NCBI GenBank assembly: GCA_963971305.1
Contig: OZ020308.1
Span: forward strand, 16,649,092 to 16,713,091
Direction: 5' to 3'
DNA: 64,000 nucleotides
Source of the DNA: Arcuatula senhousia
Taxonomy: Eukaryota; Mollusca; Bivalvia; Mytilida; Mytilidae
Every line of letters starts with the position of its first letter. The stretch's first letter is position 1. Made by a program: the position numbers and the translations under genes. Shown piece after piece: positions 12,901 to 23,800 of this stretch. Under the pieces are notes generated by a model that saw only the letters and a list, made by a program, of their open reading frames with translations, was not told the origin of the DNA and searched no databases.

Positions 12901-13003
12901 AGTTTCAGAGGAGAAGATTTTTGAAAAATTGTTAACAGACGACGACAGACGACGACGGACGCCAAGTGATGGCAATAGCTCACCTGGACCTTCCAGGTGA
13001 GCT
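9977..13003 (-). mobile_element. Family A element, rearranged (internal inverted segment)
   Basis: The outer ends are a reverse-oriented 3' end (CAAGAGGCTCCC at 9977) and a reverse-oriented 5' end (GCACTTGG-type complement to AGCT at 13003). The core at 10200-11480 has units of about 155 bp (GAACATTTAAGCAAGC recurring) with CCCCTATAAGGGG palindromes. At 11489 a forward 5' hairpin followed by a (CGT)n tract starts, and forward units of about 161 bp continue to about 12560. There the sequence turns back on itself (TAGAATGAAAACTATTG / CAATAGTTTTCAT). So 11489-13003 is a foldback with two opposed 5' ends. Confidence 0.7.
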
Positions 13004-13510
13004 AAAAATTGAAGTAAATTTTATGAACATGTCTACAAACTTGATAGGTATAGTCCTAGTATAATCTTGAAGCTGCAAAAAAAAAAAAAAACACTAACAA
13101 ATAACATTCATGAGATATAAGTCTTTTTCTTTATTTGAATAACTCTAAAAAATAAAAACGGTTAAAAAATGTTAAAAGGGAGATGTGGCAATTCAAAAGC
13201 TCAAAGATCATTTTAAATCATGATAAGAGACATCAAGTATGTAATCGTCAGAAAAATTTATAAACATATTTGCAGCAGAGTATGAACAAATTAGAATCGT
13301 CATTTAATCTACATCTTACATCAACTTTATGCTACAATGCAGCAATTGAACAATGTTCATAAAAATACTAACTTAAGTAGTAGTCCACCTAAGAATCATG
13401 CAAAATTGAAGAAAAGAAATTCATTGATAAAAAGGCTACAGTGGTTTATTTTTAACCAAAGATAGTTCAAAGAATATAGAATAAGAAATAAATAACAATT
13501 TGCTCATAAC
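13004..13510. other. No gene seen
   Basis: AT-rich DNA with a poly(A) run near 13078. No gene supported. Confidence 0.4.
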
Positions 13511-13707
13511 TGCCTGGTCCTGGGAGAAATCTTGCCATTTTGTTACAATGGTTTCTATTGAAATTATCAGGGATGTCCAAAACAATTTACTTATAAAAAA
13601 ATCAGTTTTATTTAATCCCTGAAAATATTGACAATTTTAAGAGTTATATCCCTTTCTTATATTTTTCCAATGCATTCTATATAATTTTTTTTTCTCTCAG
13701 GACCAGG
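13511..13707. mobile_element. Small TIR element (about 195 bp)
   Basis: CCTGGTCCTGGGAGAAA near 13512 is matched in reverse complement by TTTCTCTCAGGACCAGG ending near 13707. This gives terminal inverted repeats of about 17 bp around a short non-coding centre, a MITE-like structure. No target duplication was confirmed. Confidence 0.45.
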
Positions 13708-13711
13708 GCTA

Positions 13712-13776
13712 CTTTGTTCTTTTGTGCTCTTTTTCCAAACTAGGCTAGTTTGGAAAAAGAGCACAAAAGAACAAAG
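13712..13776. repeat. Perfect 31-bp inverted repeat with 3-nt spacer
   Basis: Positions 13712-13742 and 13746-13776 are exact reverse complements around GGC. The arm starts CTTTGTTCTTTTGTGC and ends CCAAACTA. As RNA it would form an uninterrupted 31-bp stem. Confidence 0.85.
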
Positions 13777-14177
13777 CAGGGTACTAGTAGGAGTAGCACA
13801 TCAAAAATAAATTGATGTAGGCTTTCCACCCACCAATGAATCGCTCTTTGCATGATTCGTATACAAAGCAGTACTTAATTGTAATCAATGCTGTGGCACA
13901 AATATTAAAACACAAGACCTCCAAGTGTAAAGATGAAAACTTAAGGCGTATTTGTTACATCGTAACCAGTTCAGGTTTTCAGTTTTGGTTTTAAACTGGT
14001 TTGAATTTGTTTACGAAACTAGTTTTAGTTTAGTGTCCTTATAACAAATAAATGGTTTTGTTTATGAGTTTATAAAATGGGTGGATCCAGGATTTCAGCT
14101 ATTAAAGTGGGGTGTTAAAAATGTTGTTGCTTTTTGCCCAGCAGAGCCACAGGTGTTTGGGTCTAGGATTTCATTCT

Positions 14178-14724
14178 AGCTCACCTGGACCGAACTTGGC
14201 GTCCGTCGTCGTCTGTCGTCCGTTAACAATTTTTCAGAAATCATCTCCTCTGAAACTACTGAACAGAATTTAATAAAACTTGGTATGAATGATCCTTAGG
14301 GTGTCCCGACCCATACTTGTGTTTCGATTTTTTGATTCGCCAAAAAACATGACCACCGTTACTAAAAGTAGACCAGGGGGTCAGATTACTGTTTTTGGCT
14401 TGTAAATCAAAAAGAATAAGAGGTAGATGAAATCTGATGCCACCATACTGCTTCAGCATCAAAAGTTCTACTAATGTCTCCATTTGGTGAAAGTTGTCAG
14501 ATGATCCCTTATAGGGTTACAGCCCCTTAAAGGTGAAAATAGCGGTTTTTTTCATGTTTTTTGGCTTATAGAATGAAAACTATAGCAGATAAAGAAATGA
14601 AAACTTTTGCTGAAAGAGAAAAGCTGTTGCTTGCTTAAATCTTCAGCTTATATAGCTCTACATGGTTCTTAAAAGGGTTGACATCAAGACCAGGTAAGCG
14701 ATTCGGGCTCATTGGAGCATCTTG
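14178..14724 (+). mobile_element. Family A element, short copy
   Basis: It begins AGCTCACCTGGACC (the closing arm of the 5' hairpin is deleted), then GGCGTCCGTCGTCG..GTTAAC. It ends GGTAAGCGATTCGGGCTC with a decayed hairpin and CTTG. It has a single core unit, so it is a small degenerate member. Confidence 0.65.
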
Positions 14725-15540
14725 TTTATTTATTTTGTGTATATAAAATATTCTGATCCTCACTTTATTGAATAGTAGTATAGCGAGGGTCCGATTTTTT
14801 GAATACACAAAATAAAGAAAAAATTCCTAGACCTGATCACCTTTAAGCGGTCGCAAATGTTTTTTTTTTGTGTTTTTTTCATTTGAATTTTGTACAAAGC
14901 CTTCATAGAAATAGCGTATCAATTTCGAGATATGAATCAAAATATGTTCTAGATATGGAACGTACCTCCTAGAATCTGTAGTATTCCTTATCTCAATTTC
15001 CTTTGGATATATGAGATGTACATAGTCACCAAATCTAGGGTTGTTTAGCAAAAGGACACCATCAATTCAATATAACCAAGATTGAAGTGTGAGATTAAAG
15101 GATAAAGTAAGTTAGCGATCTTTTGCATCTAGAAGTGATTGCAAGGATTCGGCTTCCAGAGGCCCAAGGGCCATGTAACACTCACCTTGAATTTCTGAAT
15201 AAAGTATTGTTAGTTTAATGCAACTGTCCATTTCATCCTATGAGGTCTAAACCTCCAAATTAATCGATCTTTATATACACTATTGGTCTCAAGACACAAG
15301 GTTAAAATTGCTATTTTAGACGTTTTATGAAAAATAACTCCTCCATCTGACAATTTTGACCCAATGGAGTCTTTTGTTCTTTCTTTAATTCTAAACAAGA
15401 AAGATATCTCAGATTTCACATGTTTCACTAGAAGTATAATAATTTACTCCTCCAAAATTAAAGATGGCTCAAATGGTGACTGCTGACCAAACAACATGAC
15501 TGCCATAGCTAAAACATAATAGATCAGATCACAGCTTATA
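14725..15540. other. No gene; decayed family A-like sequence
   Basis: Fragments near 15140-15185 (TTCGGCTTCCAGAGGCC, ACTCACC) and 15470-15540 resemble worn family A DNA. No exon is supported. Confidence 0.35.
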
Positions 15541-15639
15541 CAATACAAGAATACAAGAATACAAGTTTATTGGCCAATTAAGGGCCTTATAAGACCACCG
15601 GTAGTGTCATAGCCATGCTAGTCCACCTACAATGGCAGA

Positions 15640-15908
15640 ACCTTTAAGAAGATCATCATGCTTTACAGAATAAAACGCCAATAGTAGCGATACCGCAGAA
15701 CCAATACTTCACATCCAAAGCTGTACCAACAACACCAGCAAGAGGACATAACCAGATATTCTAGTACCTTCCATTCTCCATACTGCTGTGTCACCAGAAG
15801 TCATTTGTACCTTCTATCATCAGATTATGGAATTGCTTACCATTGGCAACTGTAACAGCATCAACAGTTGATGCCTTCAAGAACAGCCTGTCTAAGATGT
15901 CCAACTAG
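15640..15908 (+). pseudogene. Non-LTR retrotransposon C-terminal fragment
   Basis: One frame (with stops) reads AIPQNQYFTSKAVPTTPARG and then VPSIIRLWNCLPL..TVDAFKNSLSKMSN followed by TAG. The pattern F-P-S-x-I-R-L-W-N-x-L-P with a downstream DAFK is typical of the extreme C-terminus of CR1/L2/Jockey-like LINE reverse transcriptases. In-frame stops show it is dead. Confidence 0.6.
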
Positions 15909-16880
15909 GTCACAGACATGTTTTTAATTGTACATACTCCTTTTAGAATTTGAATTTGAACTTGATGCTGTTTTTCGTGGTGCATCTCTCTGCACTCTGC
16001 CATAATACACCAGAGGAGATTTGTAGATTACGTGGAAAATGAATGACCGTTTTAAAGGTAAAATATATGGTTTTTCTTTTCAATGTCATTCCCCGATAGA
16101 ATGAAAACTATGGCATATTGAGGAAACCTGTTGCTTGGTAAAAGCATCAGCTCATTGAGCTTTACACAAATGTCACGTACAGGTCTAATATGTCATATGA
16201 CATTTTTGGCCTAGCAATTGTCCGTAGCCTATGCAATCAAGGTGCCCTGTGATAAAGGCATACAATTTTTCTAATTGAAATTTGAACATTTGTTTTCCTG
16301 CATTTTTAAAACATTTAATCAACTTTGCCATTGAAGATGCTGGTGTGTGTGACATGAAAAAATCAAATGTTTAATGCTTAAAGACGAAAATAATTTAGAA
16401 TGGGTAAATTCTAAAGGTTCTTTTGAAAGAGTCACAAGCTTTCAAATTGTTGTAATAGGAAACCCATTATCCTTATAATAGGTAGTCTGGAACTTTGACT
16501 ATACACAATCGCATGCCTTATTGTTGGATTTTTCATCTATTCATATAAAAAAAGAACGATTGACTTGCTTACAGTCCTTTAACCTCAAGCTCCGTTATAC
16601 TGTTGGTGTCCTTTCAATCAACAATTCTTGACTTTGTAATTTTACCTTCCAACTCAAGAATTTAAAAATTAAGGTCCTTAATGCCTCACGTTTAATTAGT
16701 TCTTTAGTGCTTTACACCCCAGCAGCACGAATTAAGCTATTTCAGAGAGACGAACATTAAATGGGTGATAGATGAATGTCGTGATGATGAAGTAGAGGAA
16801 ATGGCGACAATGTGCCAATCGGGTAGGAAAGCTTTGACTGCCATTGTAGAAAGAAGTAAATGGTAGGAATGGACTGACAA
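15909..16880. other. No gene seen
   Basis: A stretch near 16040-16200 resembles decayed family A core. Otherwise unique, with no supported gene. Confidence 0.35.
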
Positions 16881-17468
16881 TGTCCCTCCGGGGCACTGGC
16901 GTCCCTAGTACGTGACTTGGCCTGCCCTTCCGGGTGCCCTCCTGGGCACTGGCGTCCCTAGTACTTGACTTGGCCTGCCCTTCCAGGTGCCCCTCCTGGG
17001 CACTGGCGTCCCTAGTACGTGATTTGGCCTGCCCTTCCGGAGGGGCACTGGCGTCCCTAGTACGTGACTTGGCCTGCCCTTCCGGGTGCCCTTCCTGGGC
17101 ACTGGCGTCCCTAGTACGTGACTTGGCCTGCCCTTCTGGGTGCCCCTCCTGGGCACTGGAGTCCCTAGTACGTGACTTGGCCTGCCCTTCTGGGTGCCCC
17201 TCCTGGGCACTGGCGTCCCTAGTACTTGACTTGGCCTGCCCTTCCAGGTGCCCACCTGGGCACTGGCGTCCCTAGTACGTGATTTGGCCTGCCCTTCCGG
17301 AGGGGCACTGGCATCCCTAGTACGTCACTTGGCCTGCCCTTCTGGGTGCCCTCATGGGCACTGGCGTCCCTAGTACGTGACTTGGCCTGCCCTTCAGGGT
17401 GCCCCTCCTGGGCACTGGGGTCCCTAGTACATGACTTGGCCTGCCCTTCCGGGTGCCCCTCCTGATAC
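16881..17468. repeat. GC-rich minisatellite of about 54 bp, 11 copies
   Basis: The motif CCCTAGTAC recurs 11 times between 16900 and 17430, mostly 54-56 bp apart with two short units of about 43 bp. Units carry GACTTGGCCTGCCCTTC and GGGCACTGGCGTCC. The array is far more GC-rich than its surroundings and is open on both strands, which is an effect of composition and period. It ends about 415 bp before the NBN start codon. Confidence 0.9.
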
Positions 17469-17629
17469 ATAGATTGTGTTCCATAGAAAACTGAGCCACA
17501 AATTTGCGTGCTTTAATGTTCAGCTGAATAGAGCTTTCACAATGGTTTTACTGTCATGATGAGCTGTCCAATGGCAATGTGAAATATTGTTACATTTATG
17601 ATTAACTTCAATAAGTGATCTGTAAGTCA

Positions 17630-17812
17630 TTCTTGAAAGCCTGGGAGCCTCTTGTTTCATGTTTAACCCAATTAAATTAAAACTATTGCAGATATATAAA
17701 GCTTTTGCTTGCTTACACCTTGAACTCATTAAGCTCCCACAAAAGTCTTAATTTGGTCAGGAATTTTAAATAAATGAATGAGATGCAGGATCATGGGAGC
17801 CTCTTGTTGTAG
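17630..17812. repeat. Worn family A 3'-end fragments
   Basis: CCTGGGAGCCTCTTGTTT at about 17640 and CATGGGAGCCTCTTGTTG at about 17795 match the family A 3' terminus. TGCTTGCTTA-type core words lie between them. Confidence 0.5.
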
Positions 17813-17883
17813 TCAGCAGTTGACCAGTTCGTTTCTTTCCCCGTACCTTTTCTTCTCCTTTACCGGGAAACAGCGGAAAGGCG
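17813..17883 (+). promoter_or_regulatory. Probable NBN promoter/5' UTR
   Basis: A pyrimidine-rich stretch directly upstream of the NBN ATG lies between worn transposon ends and the coding start. No TATA box is seen. The transcription start cannot be placed from sequence. Confidence 0.35.
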
Positions 17884-20800
17884 ATGTGGTATCTTATATC
17901 GCTGGAAAATCCAGGTCGAATAGAAATAACTGTTTATATTTAAGAAATTTCATACGTTTAAGTCATTTTTACAAATTAACAAATCAGTAACTTAATGTAA
18001 ATTTAGTTGAAAATGAAACGCACTTCCTTCTGGAATGTCCTCTTTATCAGTTTATGTCATAAATTATGAGAAAGATATTATCAATTACACTAAAAATTAT
18101 CCAAATTTATTAAATATTGATAAAGAACAATTATATATGACACAAGCTCCTGTAACGTTCATTTACGTAACTTTAGGCGAAAATTTAAATATGCTCCTGT
18201 TACTGTTAGTGTTATGTTACTTTCTACAAGGTGGTGAAAGGGCAAGTACCAGCTATACCAACTGAATTTATTAACCTACACCAAGGAAAACATCAGATCC
18301 GCCCAACATCATACGCCAACTGTGAAACAACCAATATAATCACGAGACAATCACGCGAGAACAACAAAATTGTAATAGTGCCACAAGCAAGATCAGAATC
18401 TTATAAACACTCGTTTTTCGTTAAAACAGCTTTAAAGTGGAACAACCTAGCCAACGAAATCATAAACTCGAATACAGTGGCAGCCTTCAAGACAGCAATC
18501 CACACCTGCATGCTGTCAGTGCGACTAATTACAATGCGTCCTAGCACCCGTCCTATAAGAGACCATCAATTGGTAGCCTACGACGTACCCACACAGATAC
18601 AAATACAGATATTCCGGGACAGAATAAATTCCAGACCAATTACGGATAGGGGGAACGAATCGAAAACAAATTAATGAACGTAACTGTAGAATTTAAACAT
18701 TAAAGTTATGCTAAACTCTATTTACTTGGCACAAAGAATAAATAAAGTGGATGGTAATTATCTTTTAATTATAAACCTAATATGGAATTTAAATAATGAT
18801 AAATATCAATAGAATACTTTATCATAACACAAGTAAACAATTATTTATTCCATTAATTATTCTGAATTAAGAACACAATTGCTCTTATAGCATTATTCAG
18901 TGCTTAAAGCATGCTTTGTATGTCCAATACGCTTTTTTGGAACGGTTTCAAAACAACACATTTATGATGATACCAGTTTTGGCAAATGTCATAGGCAATA
19001 CAGTCAAAAGCATGCAAGTCTGTTTTACAAGAGAAACAGTCGAACTGTGTTTTGATATTTTCTCTTTCAAAACATCTCAGGAATCATATTGAAAATGCTT
19101 TTCTACCCGTTGATATTTATATTTTGTTCAAGCATTTTCAGTGAAATATCTTCTACTGATTTCATGGATTTTCAAGATCAGGAGTCTTCTTAATAAAAGG
19201 AATAGGTCTGGTCCCAATCGCAATAAAAGAATACACATCTACTATATTCATTTTTCAACAATTAAAACAATAATTATACAATATATAATTTTTAAGTACA
19301 ATTGATTTTAGAACAAAAATTACAAAATTTAACATATCTTGTTATATATCTTTTTTTTTTATAAAATTTACAAAATCGTGTAACTAAAGCAGTATAGTAT
19401 TTTAACATTCTATAGTTATGTCAAAAGTCTGTTTTCGATTCGTTCCCCACTATCCGTAATGGGTCCGGAACTTATTCCGTCCTGGAAGTAACGTAACAGG
19501 AGCATATTTAAAATTTCGCCTTAGAGTTACGTAAATGGACGTAACAGGAGCTTGTGCCATCATTTATATGGATTATGAACAATGAAAACTGCTGTTTTTA
19601 TACGACCGCAAAAAATTTGCGGACGTATCATGGTATGATGCTGTCGTCGTCGTCGTTGTCGTCGTCGTTGTCGTTGTCGGTGTCTGTTAACTTTTTAGTG
19701 ATTCCACAATAACTTTAGTTCCAGTTATCCGATTGCTATGAAACTTGACAATGATGTTCCTTACCATAAAAGGATGAATGGGATTGATTTTGGGGGTCCC
19801 CCCATTTTTCGTTTAGAAATTATGGGCCAAAAAAGGGCCAAAAATACGACTTTTTTGTTTGTTTCCACAATAACTTTAGTTCTAGTTATCCGATTGCTAT
19901 GAAATTTGACAGTGATGTTCCTTACCATACTAGGATGAATGGGATTGATTTTGGGGGTCTCCCCTTTTCTTGTTTTGAAATTAGGGGCCAAAAGGGGCAA
20001 AAAATTACACAATAACTTTTATTCTGGTTGACCAAATGCTATGAAACTTTACAGTTATGTTACTTACAATAAAAGAAAGGACGGGGATGATTTTGGGGTT
20101 CCCTTCTTTTTTCGTTTTGAAATTAGGGGCCAAAAGGGGGCAAAAATATGAAACTTTTATTAGTTTTCCACAATAATTTTAGTTCTGGTCGACTGATTGA
20201 TATTTTATTTTTAAATAATGTTCATTACCACAAAGTTATTGATTGGCATGATTTTTTAGGTCACCCCTTTTTTGTTCAGAAAATAGGGGCCCAAAAGGGG
20301 CAAAAATCCAACTTTTTTATTTTAGGTCCGATTGTGAAAGTTTTTTTTGCTAGTTAATTTTTGTCATATATTGGATACAAAATTGAGGATAAATTTCTTC
20401 TTGACCCTTCCTTTTCTGTTTAGCAATTGGGGGTCAAGAGGATAGAAATTGAAACTTCAATTTTTTGTCTGGTTTGTGTGTGTTTTTTATATTCTTGTAA
20501 GATACAAGGATCTTAAATTTTTTTTATTTCTAAATATTCTTTGTCAGTCTATAAATTGGGCTGCATGTGACAAATATGCTTTGTCAGTCCACCATAGGAT
20601 GCAAGTGTCAAAAACTATTTACTGTCCATTTTGGGCCTAGAACCTACAGGGTTCAACATGTCGCCATGCCACGCAGGGCCAGACATCGATTGGTCTTGTT
20701 ATTAAAATCAAACACAAAAATCAAGACTGAAGAAAGGGGTGCATTTATTAATGGATAAAATCAGATATTTCCCTGAAAATCAGCCCTGCGCCCTAAAGTC

Positions 20801-23800
20801 TGGAGCGCTTTATCCTCCAGGAAATAGGGTACATATAATATGTTCCAAGATCTTGGAAGAAATACCGCTGGTTTAATTACCACACTACTAATCGCTAGCC
20901 GATGACCTCTCAGGTGATGCTTGAGTCCCACATGTAATTTACAAAAATGGGACTTTTTCAAATTTGGTACACAGCTTCAGCATGATGAGTCATACGGTGC
21001 CTCCCCTTTCCAGGTCAATCTATCATCTACTTCCTGTTTTCCCAGCCGACTTAGACTTTTTAGGGTAAAAAATTTGTAAAGTGAAATTTTTTGTAACAGA
21101 TTTCTCGGCTTCTACTGGATGAATTGGTTTCAAATTCAGTACACAGCTTCAGCATGATGAGTTATACTGTGCCTCCCCTTTCCAGGTAAGTCCATCATCT
21201 GCTTCCTGTTTTCTGTGCCAACTTAGACTTTAAATTGGTCAAAAATAGACAATTTTTTGTAACAGATTTCTCGGCTTCTACAAAAGGGATTGATTTCAAA
21301 TTTGGTATACAGCTTAAGCATGATGAGTTGTATTGTGCCTCACCTTTCCAGGTCAGTCAGTCATCTACTTTCTGTTTTCTGAATGGTGGAGTGGGGGTAT
21401 GCTTAGCAGGACTTAGTGCAACCCCTTGTTGTATTTAATGATGTATAATGAAAATATTTACAAATATATATTCATAAACTGTAATTTAGAAGAAATTAGA
21501 TTGTTATGTTACAAGTTTTTTTCTGCCAGAAGCAGCTGGACGTTTATTAGTCATGTTAGTAGGACCGATTGAAAGTAATCCTTTTTCTCTCGACTAAGCT
21601 GTGGCTATGACTATGGTTGTGGTTGTGAAGGGGTGTAACCTTATGAATTTATTATTTTTTCCCACTGCCCCACCCTGTTTTATTTGACCAGTGTTTCACA
21701 CTCCAGGAATTGGATGCTCCTCAAATTTTCACCTCCAATACTTATACAATCCAGTTACTTGGAGTGTGATGGCTCTTAGGATAATGATTCATCTTAATAG
21801 CTTTGCATCTTGTCCTTGTCTCAGCTAGTGTCAGCCAGTTCAGGGTGTTAAGCATAAGATGTAACACTGCTTGTTTGGCTGTGGTCTTTCAACACAAATC
21901 TAGTTGATCATCTCTACACGCTTTCTTGTTTCTGGATGTTAGCAACATTTGGTAAATGGATCCCATATAGTGCATGCATACTCAAGCAGCGGTCTTATTA
22001 GGGTTGTGTAACACACAGCCTTGGTGTGTTGAGGACAGTGATTTAGGTTCCTTTGAATGAAGACTTAAAGAGTTGCTTTTCTTTATGATGTTCTCTATAT
22101 GGGTGTTCAAGCTTTATACAGAGTTCCCACACCATCCTTGAATTCAAGGAAACCTGGAAAAGTCTTTGAATTTCATTTCAATAACAATCCTTGAATATTA
22201 TCAAATATCCTTGAAAAACTCTGGAATTTTGTAAAATGCAGATTTGTTGACCGTTTGATAAAAAAAAGCCGAAAAATATTAGATTATTTTAATCCTTGAA
22301 ATTGACCTCAATACCCTTGAAAAGTCTTTGGAAAATCTTTGAATTTTGTGTCCAAAAAATAGTGAGAACCCTGTTTATAATGTCTTGTGTATGGTGACGC
22401 CTAGAATCTTGGCAGAGTCTACCTGTACTAACTGATGTCCATGTATGCTGTAGGATGTTTGCAGTGTCTTATGTTAGTTGGTAATGTGTGACAGCTGGCA
22501 TTTACTGGGGTGGAACTCCATCTGCCAGTCAGCTTCCCATTCTGAGTAGGTCTAGGAGTTGGGTCACTCCGTCTGTCTGTCCGTCCGTTGCGTTAAGGTG
22601 TGCCTGTCTTGTGTAATCTGAATCTCAAAAACCAAACACTAGATCTTTCTGAAATTTTATACAGTGATTACATATATATTGAAGATGTGCACCTCCCCTT
22701 TTTGGGTCATTTTATCATTCCGTTTAGAAATTACGGCCCTAAAGGGGCCAATAAAGGGATTTTTTTAATTGTTTTCACAATGTTGACCAAATGCTATGAA
22801 ACTTTACAGTAATGTTACTTACAATAAAAGAAAGGATGAGTCCCACACCTGTATGCGATTAGGTTTGTCAGTTAACTGCCCAGACCAAGGTCAGTGGTTT
22901 CCTCTGGGATCTCTGATTTGAAAATTGACTGCTCTATTTGGACAAGGTGTGTTGAAAAGGGTGTTAAACCCTAACAAACACACACACACACACACACATT
23001 GTAATGAAATGTATAGAGCATTTCATGATTGTGGCTTATCTGATATACCCTAGTCTAGAAGCAGTAAAATACAGCATTTGAATAAATTAGAGTCATGATG
23101 GACACATTTTTACAAGGCCTTTGTATAAAATGCTTCACCCCATGAAGTAATATTTTCTTTAAGATAATTCTTTTCAATCAATTTATCAGGATCATGGTGG
23201 ACACATTTAAAAAGCTTTTGTATAAACTGCTTCACTCTATCAAGTATTTAATTTTCTTATAGACAAAAAGTATGTCCTGCTCACTGACCATGTATACGTG
23301 GTGGGTAGAAAAAGCTGTGACATAATGATAGCTGGTGATGCCGCTGTAAGCCGCAAGCATGCACAGTTTGAACTGGAATATCCTGAAGTTCACATAGTAA
23401 GTATAAGGTGTGACATAATGATAGCTTGTGATGTCGCTGTTAGCCGCAAGCATGCACAGTTTGAACTGGAATATCCTGAAGTTCACATAGTAAGTATAAG
23501 GTGTGACATAATGATAGCTGATGATGCCGCTGTTAGCCGCAAGCATGCACAGTTTGAACTGGAATATCCTGAAGTTCACATAGTAAGTATAAGGTGTGAC
23601 ATAATGATAGCTGATGATGCCGCTGTTAGCCGCAAGCATGCACAGTTTGAACTGGAATATCCTGAAGCTCACATAGTAAGTATAAGGTGTGACATAATGA
23701 TAGCTGGTGATTCTGGTGTTAGCCGTGAGCATGCACAGTTTGAACTGGAACATCCTGAAGCCCACTACCTACCCTTAAGTATAAGGTGTGACATAATGAT

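Noticed and set aside
16905..17499. Overlapping ORFs on both strands in the GC-rich minisatellite
   Set aside because: GC-rich repeats with periods near 3n leave several frames open; Pro/Gly/Arg-rich repeats without a domain.
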